Shown here one piece after another: positions 8,493-17,096 of a stretch of 64,000 nt of DNA (its first letter is position 1; every line of letters begins with the position of its first letter). The DNA lies in contig DASXLW010000045.1 of the NCBI GenBank assembly GCA_036496025.1, positions 1-64,000 on the forward strand, written 5' to 3'. The DNA comes from PALSA-505 sp036496025. Its GTDB lineage: Bacteria; Actinomycetota; Actinomycetes; Streptosporangiales; Streptosporangiaceae. The position numbers and the translations under genes are program-made. Under the pieces are notes generated by a model. The model had not been told where the DNA came from. It worked only from the letters and a program-made list of their open reading frames with translations, and did no database searches.

Positions 8493-9908
8493 ATGACCGT
8501 TTCCAGCCCGCGTCCGCTGCGGGCCCGCGGCTCCGGCGACACCCCCGACGGTGAACCGCCAGAGGACCGCGGGCCGCAGCGGCCGCTCGCCGTCACCGGG
8601 GCGATCGCCGCGTGCACGGCGGCCGGCGCTGGCCTGGCCGCGCTGACCCTGCTGGCCGGGATCGGCTGGATCGCGGCCCCGCACGCCAGCGTGGGCAGCG
8701 GACTTTCCGGAGTGGTGCGCACCGCCATCCAGCTGTGGCTGGTCGGCCACCACGTGAGCTTCGAGCTGCGTAGTACCGGGCGGGTCGGGCTGCTTCCGCT
8801 TGGGCTGGTGCTGCTGCCCGGCGCGCTCCTCTGGCGCTCCGGCCGGTGGGTGGTGCGCACCGGCCAGGTGGAAAGGCTGCGCCACGTCGGCTACGCGGCC
8901 CTGGCCCTGGCACTGCCCTACGGCCTGCTCGCCGGCGCGCTCGCGGTCGCCAGCCGGACCGCGCTGTCGGCGCCGTCGCCGGCCCAGGCGGCTGGAGCCG
9001 GGTTCCTGCTCGCGCTGGTGGCAGGCGGACTGGGCGGCGCGCGAGCGCTAGCCCCCTGGGGCCGGCTGATCGCGCTGCTCCCCGACCGGCTCCGCTGCCT
9101 CGTGGTCGGCGCGGCCGGCGCCCTGGGGGTCCTGGCCGCGACCGGGGCCCTGCTGGCCGGCATCTCACTGCTCGGCCACGCCAGCGGATTCCGGCTGACC
9201 AGCGATGAGCTGTCGCCCGGCCCGATCGGCTCTGCGCTGCTGTTGCTGGCCGGCCTGGCCTACCTGCCCAACGCGGTCGTCTGGGCCATGGCCTACGTCA
9301 TCGGGCCCGGATTCGCCTTCGGCGCTGGCACCATCGTGGCCCCGGCGGGCTCGGTGGTCGGCCCGCTGCCGCTGTTCCCGATGCTCGCTGGGCTCCCCAC
9401 GGCAGCGCCGGGGCCGCACACCGGGGAACCCGGGCCGGTCTCGCTGGCCCTGCTGGCCATCCCGTACCTGGCCGGGGTGTTCGGCGGGCTGCTGACGGTG
9501 CGGACCGCGCCGAGCCCCACCATCGAGGCTGCCCCGCTGTGGGGGCTCGCCGCCGGCGCGGCGGCCGGGTGCGTGACCGGCGCGCTCGCGGTGTTCTCCG
9601 GCGGCCCGCTGGGCACCGGCCGGCTCGCCGCCATCGGGCCATCCGGATGGCAGGTCGCGCTCGTCGCCACGCTGGAGATCGGAATTGCCGCGGCGATCAC
9701 CGCTGGCATCGCGAACTGGCTGCTGATCCGGCGCAGGCGGGCCCGCGGCCGCGCCGTCCCGGGCGAGCCGCCTCAGCCCGCCACCGAGCCCGCCGGGCAC
9801 CGGATCTACGTCAACCCCTGGGCGGACGACGAAAATGGGGAGCAGCCGCCTGACCGGCCGCCCGACGCGGCCACGCCGTGGCCCGTTCCTCTCGAACCTC
9901 CGGCCTGA
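8493..9908 (+). CDS. PerM-like polytopic membrane protein (DUF6350)
   Basis: A 471-residue hydrophobic protein with a polar N-terminus, about ten to twelve predicted membrane helices and a Pro/Glu-rich cytoplasmic tail. It sits between sucCD and purN, as Mycobacterium tuberculosis Rv0955 (perM, linked to cell-division stability) does. The position and the repeated G/A/L-rich helices support the DUF6350/PerM family. ATG 8493 follows AAGGATG with about 9 nt spacing. An upstream frame extension from 8388 is Cys/Arg/Ala-rich and looks non-coding. The molecular role is unknown; in mycobacteria it stabilises a divisome component. Confidence 0.7.
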   Translation: MTVSSPRPLRARGSGDTPDGEPPEDRGPQRPLAVTGAIAACTAAGAGLAALTLLAGIGWIAAPHASVGSGLSGVVRTAIQLWLVGHHVSFELRSTGRVGLLPLGLVLLPGALLWRSGRWVVRTGQVERLRHVGYAALALALPYGLLAGALAVASRTALSAPSPAQAAGAGFLLALVAGGLGGARALAPWGRLIALLPDRLRCLVVGAAGALGVLAATGALLAGISLLGHASGFRLTSDELSPGPIGSALLLLAGLAYLPNAVVWAMAYVIGPGFAFGAGTIVAPAGSVVGPLPLFPMLAGLPTAAPGPHTGEPGPVSLALLAIPYLAGVFGGLLTVRTAPSPTIEAAPLWGLAAGAAAGCVTGALAVFSGGPLGTGRLAAIGPSGWQVALVATLEIGIAAAITAGIANWLLIRRRRARGRAVPGEPPQPATEPAGHRIYVNPWADDENGEQPPDRPPDAATPWPVPLEPPA

Positions 9909-10075
9909 GGCTGCCATCGGGCACGGTGACCGCAGCGCTGAATGCGGCCCCAATCGCCAGTATCCAGGGGCAGCGCATTCTTTCCTCAAGCACATATCTC
10001 GAAACGACATCTTCTAGATCACGGTGGGGCTACTGTTTTCGGCTGGGAGCGGTACCCAAAACGGGGAGAAATGTC
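9909..10075 (+). promoter_or_regulatory. promoter region of the inserted exported-protein gene
   Basis: This interval is less GC-rich than its surroundings. TACTGT (10031-10036) is a candidate -10 hexamer, which would give an mRNA starting near 10043. GGGGAGAA before the GTG at 10076 is a ribosome site. The gene downstream therefore probably has its own promoter and is not just read through from the PerM-like gene. Confidence 0.35.
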
Positions 10076-11509
10076 GTGTCGTCACGGACAACTGCTTCTG
10101 GCCGCCATCGCAGGCACTGGCTTGCGCCGCCGCTCCGGCCCCGCTCCTCGTGGGTCGGCTGGTTCGCAGCCTTGGCGGTGGCCGGGCTGCTGCTGGTGGC
10201 GATGATTGCCCCGCGCCCGGGCGGCGTCCGGGACTCGGCGAACGTCTCCGGCCCCAGGCCGGCTCACGGGACCAGGCCGATCCGGACCCCGGGAAACGTA
10301 TCCTGCCGCATCATCGTGCCGGCTAGCCCGCTGAGCGCCCGCGGCCTCGCCGCCCCGTACCGGCTCACCGGGCCGCACGGGCTGGCGCCCGCCCGTTCCG
10401 GGTGCACGATGGCCAACGCGGCGAACCTGGGCGCGTTCGTGCAGGCGACGATCCTGAACCCGGCCACCGGGGCACTGCGCGTGTACGAGCCGTTGGTGAT
10501 CACCGAAGGCACGCGGCCGGCTGTCACCCCGATCGTGCCCAAGCTGCCTGCGCACGCCGTGGTCACGATCGACTTCGGGTTCAACGGCACCAACCTCACC
10601 CAGGTGGGAGCGACCCGCCAGGCGCTGCGGCAGGGCCGGTGCGTCAACGGGCTGCGGCATTCGATCTTCACCCAGGTGTCGTTCTGCAACGGAACCCGCT
10701 TCTTCGCGGCCGCACTCCGGGCCGAAGGCGCGGGCAGGCTGGTCGTGCCGAGGATCGGCGTTTCGCCCAAGACCGGCCATGAGTGCCCGACCACGCGCAG
10801 CTTCGACGTCGTGGACCAGGATCAGAGCGACAACGTGACCACGACCTACCTGCTCGCCCCGAGGGGCCGGACCGCCCAGTTCAACGCGGCCAACCAGGGC
10901 CGCCTGCCGCGCTCGGTGAAGATCAACAATGGCAGCGACAACGAGCTGCTCGACGCGTTCCTGGACCCGGCGCTGGGCTGCACCCCGTTCCGGGCGCCCG
11001 ACCTATCGCGAGGCGGCCGGCCGGGCACCTCGCAGGCCCTGGACGAGCTGGCCGCGGCCAGGTACCAGCGGCCGCCCGTCGCCCTGGTGCCGGAGAACGA
11101 CCCGATGGTGATGGTCGGCGGCACGTTCAGCGCGGAGAAGACCAACCTGTACCGGTTCAACGTAGGCCAGGATCCGATCTCCGCCTCCGGCAACGCCAGC
11201 AGCAGCCCGCCGAAGTACTGCCAGAACCTGGTGGACATCCAGACCCGGTTCCTGAAGCAGTACCGGGCACTGCTGAGGACCGGCCCGACCCCGGTGCCGT
11301 CGGTGGGTGACAACTTGCTGACGTTCATGGCCAACCGGCTGTCGATGTCCTTCGGAAACCTCCGTTGCCATGACTACGGGCTGTTCAACCCGGTGAAGGT
11401 CACGCTGGACCACGAGGGCACCGCGATCGGGGCCAGGTTCAACGTCACCCGCCAGAAGGCGGCGTGCCAGCGCCGGTGCGTGTTCCCCGGCGTCCCCAGG
11501 CAGGGCTGA
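10076..11509 (+). CDS. single-pass exported protein of unrecognised family
   Basis: A 477-residue protein I cannot assign. After a basic N-terminal tail it has one membrane segment (WVGWFAALAVAGLLLVAMIA), consistent with a signal anchor and an extracytoplasmic domain of about 400 residues rich in Asn, Thr, Gly and paired Cys. Phrases such as ATILNPATGALRVYEPLVIT and VVTIDFGFNGTNLTQVGA suggest a beta-sandwich, and several Cys could form disulphides outside the cell. No catalytic motif is seen. GTG 10076 has GGGGAGA about 8 nt upstream. It interrupts the otherwise conserved PerM-like / purN neighbourhood, so it is probably a lineage-specific insertion, although its codon use looks native. Confidence 0.6.
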   Translation: MSSRTTASGRHRRHWLAPPLRPRSSWVGWFAALAVAGLLLVAMIAPRPGGVRDSANVSGPRPAHGTRPIRTPGNVSCRIIVPASPLSARGLAAPYRLTGPHGLAPARSGCTMANAANLGAFVQATILNPATGALRVYEPLVITEGTRPAVTPIVPKLPAHAVVTIDFGFNGTNLTQVGATRQALRQGRCVNGLRHSIFTQVSFCNGTRFFAAALRAEGAGRLVVPRIGVSPKTGHECPTTRSFDVVDQDQSDNVTTTYLLAPRGRTAQFNAANQGRLPRSVKINNGSDNELLDAFLDPALGCTPFRAPDLSRGGRPGTSQALDELAAARYQRPPVALVPENDPMVMVGGTFSAEKTNLYRFNVGQDPISASGNASSSPPKYCQNLVDIQTRFLKQYRALLRTGPTPVPSVGDNLLTFMANRLSMSFGNLRCHDYGLFNPVKVTLDHEGTAIGARFNVTRQKAACQRRCVFPGVPRQG

Positions 11510-11569
11510 GAACGCCCGGCGCCGGCCGCCGTTGGTGCGGGCGCGCGCTGCGGCGGGGGACAATGACGC

Positions 11570-12178
11570 ATGCCCAGTCGCCTGGTCGTGCTCGCCTCCG
11601 GCGCAGGCACCAACCTGCAGGCCCTGCTCGACGCGTGCGCGGACGAGTCCTATGGCGCCCAGGTGGTGGCGGTCGGCGCCGACCGGGACAGCTGCGCCGC
11701 GCTGGACCGGGCTCACAGCCGCGGCATCCCCACTTTCACGCACCGGGTCAAGGATTTTTCCGAACGGACGGCATGGGATCGCGCACTCGCGGGCTCATGC
11801 GCCACTCACCGACCCGACCTGGTGATATCGGCCGGCTTCATGAAGCTCGTCGGGCCGGACTTCCTGGCCGCCTTCGGCGGCCGGTTCATCAACAGCCACC
11901 CCGCGCTGCTACCGTCGTTCCCCGGCATGCACGGCGTGCGGGATGCCCTGCGGTACGGAGTTAAGGTGTCCGGCTGCACGATCTTCCTGGTCGACGCCGG
12001 GGTGGACGACGGGCCGGTCATCGCGCAGCAGTGCGTGCCGGTACTCGACGACGACGACGAGGCCTCCCTGCACGAGCGGATCAAGGTCACCGAGCGCGCG
12101 CTGCTGGTGCAGACCGTCGGCCGGATGGTCCGCGAGGGCTGGTCCGTCCACGGCAGGAAAGTGAGGTTCGGCCGGTGA
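11570..12178 (+). CDS. purN: phosphoribosylglycinamide formyltransferase
   Basis: A 202-residue GAR transformylase. It uses 10-formyl-tetrahydrofolate to formylate glycinamide ribonucleotide in de novo purine synthesis. The phosphate loop GAGTN (11-15) and the catalytic Asn108, His110 (INSHPALLP) and Asp146 are all present, each two positions later than in E. coli PurN. A GACAAT hexamer lies just upstream of the ATG. Its TGA overlaps the purH GTG, so the two are translationally coupled. Confidence 0.95.
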   Translation: MPSRLVVLASGAGTNLQALLDACADESYGAQVVAVGADRDSCAALDRAHSRGIPTFTHRVKDFSERTAWDRALAGSCATHRPDLVISAGFMKLVGPDFLAAFGGRFINSHPALLPSFPGMHGVRDALRYGVKVSGCTIFLVDAGVDDGPVIAQQCVPVLDDDDEASLHERIKVTERALLVQTVGRMVREGWSVHGRKVRFGR

Positions 12179-13782
12179 CCACGCCAGGCGCGAGCGACGG
12201 CCCGGGACAGGGCGGCCGGCTGCCGATCCGCCGGGCGCTGGTCAGCGTGCACGACAAGGCCGGCCTGGCCGAACTGGCCCGTGGCCTGCACGACGCGGGC
12301 ATCGAGATCGTGTCCACCGGCAGCACCGCGGCCGCGGTCACCGCGGCGGGCCTGCCGGTCACCAGGGTCGAGGACCTCACCGGGTTCCCCGAGTGCCTGG
12401 ACGGCCGGGTGAAGACACTGCACCCGGCCGTGCACGCTGGCCTGCTCGCCGACCTGACCCAGCCACAGCACCGGCGCCAGCTGGACGAGCTCGGCGTGGC
12501 GCCGTTCGGGATGCTCGTCTCCGGCCTTTACCCGTTCGAGGCCACGGTGGCTTCGGGTGCCGCGCCGGGCGACTGCGTCGAGCAGATCGACATCGGCGGT
12601 CCGGCCATGGTCAGGGCGGCGGCGAAGAACCACGCGAGCGTCGCGGTGATCACCGAGCCCGCGCAGTACGGGCAGGTGCTGGACGCGATCGAGGCCGGCG
12701 GATTCACGCTGGCGCAGCGCCGTCGGCTGGCCGCCCGCGCGTTCGCCCGTACCGCGGCCTACGACGTGGCGGTCGCGTCCTGGTTTGCCTCCGAGTACGC
12801 ACCCGACGAGCAGGCCGCGGCGACCGGCTGGCCCGATATGCTCGCCGCGGCCTGGTCACGCCGGGACGTCCTCCGCTACGGGGAGAACCCGCACCAGCAG
12901 GCGGCGCTCTACCTCCGGTCCGGCGCGGCGCCGCAGGCCGCGGGCATCGCCGGCGCCGAGCAGTTGCAGGGCAAGCCGATGTCCTACAACAATTACGTGG
13001 ACGCAGCCGCGGCCCGCCGCGCGGCCTTCGACTTCGCGCAGCCCTGCGTGGCGATCATCAAGCATTCCAACCCGTGCGGCATCGCCGTGGGCGCGGATCC
13101 GGCCGACGCCCACCGCAAGGCGCACGCCTGTGACCCCGAGTCCGCGTTCGGCGGCGTGATCGCGGTGAACGCGGCCGTGACGGCCGAGCTGGCCAGCCAG
13201 ATCTCCGGCGTGTTCACCGAGGTCGTGGTCGCGCCGGGGTTCGAGCCCGAGGCCCTGGAAATCCTGGCCGGCCGCAAGAACCTGCGGCTGCTGCGCTGCC
13301 CGGCCCCGGCCGATGGGGGCGCCGAGTGGCGCAGGATCGACGGCGGCCTCCTGCTCCAGACGCCGGACCGCCTCGACGCCCCCGGCGACGACCCGGCCCG
13401 CTGGGAGCTGGCGGCCGGCGACCCGGCCACCGCTGACGTGCTGGCCGATCTCGCGTTCGCCTGGCGAGCCTGCCGCTCGGTGAAGTCCAACGCGATCCTG
13501 ATCGCGTCGGGGGGCGCCAGCGTCGGGATCGGCATGGGCCAGGTCAACCGGGTCGACTCGTCCCGGCTGGCGGTGGCGCGCGCGGGCGGGCGGGCCCGCG
13601 GGGCGGTCGCGGCGAGCGACGCGTATTTCCCGTTCCCCGACGGGCTCGAGGTGCTGATCGAGGGGGGCGTACGCGCGGTCGTACAGCCCGGCGGGTCGAT
13701 CCGCGACGAGCTGTCGGTGAGCGCCGCGCAGGCGGCGGGGCTCACCCTCTACCTCACCGGCGTACGCCACTTCTATCACTGA
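12175..13782 (+). CDS. purH: bifunctional AICAR formyltransferase / IMP cyclohydrolase
   Basis: A 535-residue enzyme for the last two steps of IMP synthesis. The N-terminal methylglyoxal-synthase-like IMP cyclohydrolase domain (about 1-200; RRALVSVHDKAGL, KTLHPAVHAGLL) precedes the AICAR transformylase domain. The latter has YGENPHQQAALY, QGKPMSYNNYVDA and the catalytic KHSNPCG. The GTG at 12175 overlaps the purN stop (GTGA); a longer frame extension upstream lies inside purN and is not used. It ends 24 bp from the convergent gene at 13807. Its 10-formyl-folate substrate is made by FolD, encoded at 15347. Confidence 0.95.
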   Translation: MTTPGASDGPGQGGRLPIRRALVSVHDKAGLAELARGLHDAGIEIVSTGSTAAAVTAAGLPVTRVEDLTGFPECLDGRVKTLHPAVHAGLLADLTQPQHRRQLDELGVAPFGMLVSGLYPFEATVASGAAPGDCVEQIDIGGPAMVRAAAKNHASVAVITEPAQYGQVLDAIEAGGFTLAQRRRLAARAFARTAAYDVAVASWFASEYAPDEQAAATGWPDMLAAAWSRRDVLRYGENPHQQAALYLRSGAAPQAAGIAGAEQLQGKPMSYNNYVDAAAARRAAFDFAQPCVAIIKHSNPCGIAVGADPADAHRKAHACDPESAFGGVIAVNAAVTAELASQISGVFTEVVVAPGFEPEALEILAGRKNLRLLRCPAPADGGAEWRRIDGGLLLQTPDRLDAPGDDPARWELAAGDPATADVLADLAFAWRACRSVKSNAILIASGGASVGIGMGQVNRVDSSRLAVARAGGRARGAVAASDAYFPFPDGLEVLIEGGVRAVVQPGGSIRDELSVSAAQAAGLTLYLTGVRHFYH

Positions 13783-13806
13783 GCGTCGGTCCGCAGGCCG
13801 CTTCTT

Positions 13807-14457
13807 TCACCGGGCGCCGGCCCGGCAGCGGCGCCCCAGGCCAAACCAGAGCATGACGGTCTCGTGTTTGACCTGCACCTGGAGCGGCACGCAGGCCGTG
13901 CGCGAGCGAGTGTAGAAAGCCGACACGTAGGTGTCCCAGGCGCTGCGGGGAGGACAGCTGGGTATGCGCACCGTGCTGGCGAATCCGAGCGGTCGGCTGG
14001 TGACCCCGAACACCGCGACGCGATCCCGCCAGGCTTGCGGCACCGTGATCGTGACTGGCGGGCCGCCGCCGTGGAACTGGAACCCCGTCTTCTCGCCGTA
14101 CGGCCACGCCGTACGCCCGCTCCGGCCCAGCGGCGGCAGTCGGCCGGGCGGCATGGCGACGTCGCCGAAGACGAGCCGGTAACGGGGGAAGATGCGGAAG
14201 CTGGTCAGGTTGACGAAGCTGCTGCACGCACCGGGCTCGGCGGCCTGCGCAACCGGCGCGATAGGCCGTCCGGCGCCCGGCCCCCCGTGGCCGCCCTGGC
14301 CGGCGGCGAGCACGGCGCCCCCGCCGGCCAGCAGCGCGGCCGCGGCCATCGCCAGCAGCCAGCGCGGCAGGCCGGCCAGCCGGGACAGGGACCATCGTCC
14401 CGGCGCGCGTTCCAGGACGTCTCGGCCCGGTGGCCCCGGCTGCTCGCGATGCGTCAT
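13807..14457 (-). CDS. single-pass membrane protein with LERAPGRW cytoplasmic motif (1)
   Basis: A 216-residue protein of unknown function. The short cytoplasmic N-terminus contains DVLERAPGRWSLSRLAGLP. One membrane helix follows (about 33-52, LLAMAAAALLAGGGAVLAAG), then an extracytoplasmic domain with four Cys. The LERAPGRW segment is repeated almost exactly in the next gene upstream (14475-15248), so the two are related in their anchors while their outer domains differ. The pair is co-oriented, 17 nt apart, and probably one transcript. No enzymatic motif is seen. It is convergent with purH and interrupts the purH-folD order. Confidence 0.6.
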   Translation of the reverse strand: MTHREQPGPPGRDVLERAPGRWSLSRLAGLPRWLLAMAAAALLAGGGAVLAAGQGGHGGPGAGRPIAPVAQAAEPGACSSFVNLTSFRIFPRYRLVFGDVAMPPGRLPPLGRSGRTAWPYGEKTGFQFHGGGPPVTITVPQAWRDRVAVFGVTSRPLGFASTVRIPSCPPRSAWDTYVSAFYTRSRTACVPLQVQVKHETVMLWFGLGRRCRAGAR

Positions 14458-14474
14458 GGCTGCCCGCCGGGCCG

Positions 14475-15248
14475 TCAGGCCAGGCCGGGATAACAGCGGT
14501 GGCGGACGCCGAACTGCGACGCCGGGTGCCGGGCCTGGACGTGCAGCGCCACGCAGATGGAGGACGAGCCGGGGCCAGGCCCGCCCGCGTCGGCCTGGCC
14601 AGTCCCCGGCGGTGCGCAGCCGACGCCCTTCAGCCTCTTGAATGTGCCGTTGGCCGGGGCCGCCCCGGCGATCGGGCCGATGATGTAGCCGCACGTGACG
14701 CGCGCTGCGGCGGCCTGACGGGCCCCGCGACTGGCGCAGCCGGCGTCTTGCCGGGGCTCGTGCCTGCCGTTGGCCAGGGCCGGGTTGACCGGGCCGATGA
14801 GGTAGGTGCACGCGCTGGGCAGCGCGGCGACCTGGGCATTCGCGTGGCTGGGGTGCGCTTGGCCATGCCCCAGCCCGCCCGCGACGAATGCGGTCACGCC
14901 GCCGGCCAGCACCAGGACCGCGATCAGCGCCGGCAGCCGGCGCGGCGGGCTCCCCAGCCGGGGCGGGCTCCCCAGCCGGGGCGGGCTTCCCAGGCGGGGC
15001 GGGCTCCCCAGGCGGGACGGCGACCACCGTCCCGGGGCGCGTTCGAGGATGTCAGGCCGGTCCACGATGTCCTGGCCGGCCTGGTCGCCGGGCCGGCCGG
15101 CCGGGGCGAACGGGCTGGGCGTACCGGGGGGACTGGGCGCGCCGGGTGCGCTTGGCGGCCGCGTTGTGGCCGACCGGGCCCAGCGCGTGTCCGGCGCCGG
15201 ACCTGATCGCGCTGACCCCCTGCCAGCCCGGGGACGCCGACCAGCCAC
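14475..15248 (-). CDS. single-pass membrane protein with LERAPGRW motif (2)
   Basis: A 257-residue protein of unknown function. A Pro/Gly/Arg-rich N-terminus leads to DILERAPGRWSPSRL, then four hexapeptide repeats of the type GSPPRL, one membrane helix (about 105-125) and an outer domain with eight Cys. The outer domain carries two similar YLIGPVNPALANG / YIIGPIAGAAPANG segments, suggesting an internal duplication. The GTG start at 15248 is preceded by TAGAGT with a 6-nt gap, a leaderless layout. The shared anchor motif with the gene at 13807 points to a common partner or sorting role. That is inference. Confidence 0.6.
   Translation of the reverse strand: MAGRRPRAGRGSARSGPAPDTRWARSATTRPPSAPGAPSPPGTPSPFAPAGRPGDQAGQDIVDRPDILERAPGRWSPSRLGSPPRLGSPPRLGSPPRLGSPPRRLPALIAVLVLAGGVTAFVAGGLGHGQAHPSHANAQVAALPSACTYLIGPVNPALANGRHEPRQDAGCASRGARQAAAARVTCGYIIGPIAGAAPANGTFKRLKGVGCAPPGTGQADAGGPGPGSSSICVALHVQARHPASQFGVRHRCYPGLA
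14944..15015. repeat. four tandem 18-bp repeats inside the 14475-15248 gene
   Basis: Units GGCGGGCTCCCCAGCCGG (twice), then GGCGGGCTTCCCAGGCGG and GGCGGGCTCCCCAGGCGG, lie head to tail. They encode the hexapeptide repeats next to the membrane helix. Eighteen base pairs keep the frame, so copy number could vary between strains without inactivating the gene. Confidence 0.85.
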
Positions 15249-15346
15249 CTTCTGACTCTACTGGCCCAGCCGTCAATGTGAAGATCGGAGCACGTCTGGG
15301 GTGCGCCGACGGCGCGGCCGGGCCGTCGGGCAGAATGAGGACCGCC
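15249..15346. promoter_or_regulatory. divergent promoter region, membrane pair / folD
   Basis: On the minus strand TAGAGT (6 nt before the GTG at 15248) is the -10 candidate, with a TTCACA-like -35 about 16 bp further up. On the plus strand CAGAAT (15331-15336) precedes the folD start, and GAGGA before ATG 15347 can act as its ribosome site. Confidence 0.4.
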
Positions 15347-16198
15347 ATGACTGCTCGCATCCTCGACGGCAGGGCCGTCGCCGCCGATATCCGCGCCGAC
15401 CTCAAGCAGCGGGTCGCGGCACTGGCCGCGCGGGGCGTGGTCCCCGGCCTGGGCACGATCCTGGTCGGCGACGACCCCGGCAGCCACGCGTACGTCAACG
15501 GCAAGCACCGAGACTCGGCCCAGGTCGGGATCACCAGCATCCGCAGGGACCTGCCCGCCGACGCCACCCAGGGGCAGGTGGAGGAGGCGGTGGACGAGCT
15601 GAATGCCGACCCCGTCTGCACCGGCTACCTGGTGCAGCTGCCGCTGCCCGCCCACCTCGACGCGCAGCGGGTGCTGAACCGGGTGGACCCGGCCAAGGAC
15701 GCCGACGGGCTGCACCCGATCAACCTGGGCAAGCTGGTGCTCGGCGAGCCGGGCACGCTGCCGAACACGCCGCGCGGGATCGTCGAGCTCATGCGCAGGT
15801 ACGACGTGCCGATCGACGGCGCCGACGTCACCGTGATCGGCCGCGGGATCACCGTCGGCCGCCCGCTCGGCCTGCTGCTCACCCGGCGCAGCGAGAACGC
15901 GACGGTCACGTCGTGCCACACCGGGACCAAGGATCTCGCCGCGCACACCAGGAACGCCGACGTGGTGGTGACGGCGGCCGGGCGCCCCGGGTTGCTGGCC
16001 CCCGACATGATCAGGCCCGGCGCGGCGGTGCTGGACGTGGGCATCACCAGGACCGACGCGGGCCTGGTTGGTGACGCCGATCCCGGCGTGGCCGAAGTGG
16101 CCGGGTGGCTCGCCCCCATGCCCGGCGGCGTGGGGCCGATGACCAGGGCGATGCTGCTGGTTACCGTGGTGGAGGCCGCCGAGCGGGCTAGCGGGTAG
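15347..16198 (+). CDS. folD: methylene-tetrahydrofolate dehydrogenase / cyclohydrolase
   Basis: A 283-residue bifunctional FolD that makes 10-formyl-tetrahydrofolate, the cofactor for PurN and PurH encoded nearby. Seen are the catalytic Lys region YVNGKHRDS, VQLPLPAHLD, the folate-site segment DADGLHPINLGKL, the Rossmann motif VIGRGITVGRPLGLLL and the C-terminal PMPGGVGPMTRAML. ATG 15347 has GAGGA 5 nt upstream. A longer in-frame extension starting at 14888 crosses the oppositely oriented membrane gene and is rejected. The start could also be ATG 15335. Confidence 0.93.
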   Translation: MTARILDGRAVAADIRADLKQRVAALAARGVVPGLGTILVGDDPGSHAYVNGKHRDSAQVGITSIRRDLPADATQGQVEEAVDELNADPVCTGYLVQLPLPAHLDAQRVLNRVDPAKDADGLHPINLGKLVLGEPGTLPNTPRGIVELMRRYDVPIDGADVTVIGRGITVGRPLGLLLTRRSENATVTSCHTGTKDLAAHTRNADVVVTAAGRPGLLAPDMIRPGAAVLDVGITRTDAGLVGDADPGVAEVAGWLAPMPGGVGPMTRAMLLVTVVEAAERASG

Positions 16199-16275
16199 TC
16201 GCCGAATTTGCTACTCGTGGGTAACATGACAGAGCGCGAGACAAGACTGGATTCAGGGGAGGTCGGTCACCGGCC

Positions 16276-17055
16276 ATGAACATCGTCGTGTGCGTCAAGC
16301 AGGTCCCGGACACCGGGATGGAACGCAAGCTCAAGCCGGACGATTCCACTCTCGACCGGGAGAGCGTGGACGGCCTCATCAACGAACTCGACGAGTACGC
16401 GATCGAGGAGGCGCTGCTGATCGCCGAGGCACACGGCGGCGAGGTGACGATCTTGTCCATGGGCCCGCAGAAGGCGGCCGAGTCGATCCGCAAGGCGCTG
16501 TCGATGGGCTGCGACCAGGCCGTGCACGTGCTCGACGACGGCCTGGCCGGCTCCGACGCGCTGGCCACTTCCCAGGTCATTGCGCAGGCCCTGACCAGGA
16601 TCGGGTTCGACCTGGTCATTCTCGGATCGGAATCGACCGACGCCAGGATGGGCGTGCTCGCGGCCATGCTCTCCGAGCGGCTCGGCGTGCCGCAGATGTC
16701 GCTGGCCGGCCAGGTGGAGATCGACGGCCCGGCGATCAGGATCCAGCGCCAGACCGACTACGGCTACGACAAGGTCGAGGCGTCCCTGCCCGCGGTGGTG
16801 AGCGTGGTCGAGAAGATCAACGAGCCGCGGTACCCCTCGTTCAAGGGCATCATGGCCGCGAAGAAGAAGCCGGTGGAGACGCTGAGCCTCGCCGACCTGG
16901 GCGTCGACGCCTCGCAGGTCGGCCTGGCCGCGGCGGCGACCGAGGTGGTCGACTTCGCGCAGCGTCCACCTCGGGCCGCGGGCACGATCGTGAAGGATGA
17001 CGGTGACGGCGGCGTCAAGGCGGCCGAGTTCCTCGCGGCGCAGAAGTTCATCTGA
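16276..17055 (+). CDS. etfB: electron transfer flavoprotein beta subunit
   Basis: A 259-residue AMP-binding EtfB/FixA. It forms a heterodimer with EtfA and passes electrons from acyl-CoA dehydrogenases to the respiratory chain. The N-terminus MNIVVCVKQVPDTG and the ETF-beta signature around VEASLPAVVSVVEKINEPRYPS are intact, and the length is usual. ATG 16276 has AGGGGAGG upstream. A TAACAT hexamer about 45 nt further up may be its -10. It is followed 41 nt later by etfA in the same orientation, so they form an operon. Confidence 0.93.
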   Translation: MNIVVCVKQVPDTGMERKLKPDDSTLDRESVDGLINELDEYAIEEALLIAEAHGGEVTILSMGPQKAAESIRKALSMGCDQAVHVLDDGLAGSDALATSQVIAQALTRIGFDLVILGSESTDARMGVLAAMLSERLGVPQMSLAGQVEIDGPAIRIQRQTDYGYDKVEASLPAVVSVVEKINEPRYPSFKGIMAAKKKPVETLSLADLGVDASQVGLAAAATEVVDFAQRPPRAAGTIVKDDGDGGVKAAEFLAAQKFI

Positions 17056-17096
17056 GATGCGGCCGGACAACAGACTCCCGGGAGGAGCACGCGGGC

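Noticed and set aside
14944..15015. Possible CRISPR array
   Set aside because: The units are contiguous 18-bp repeats with no spacers and lie within a coding frame.
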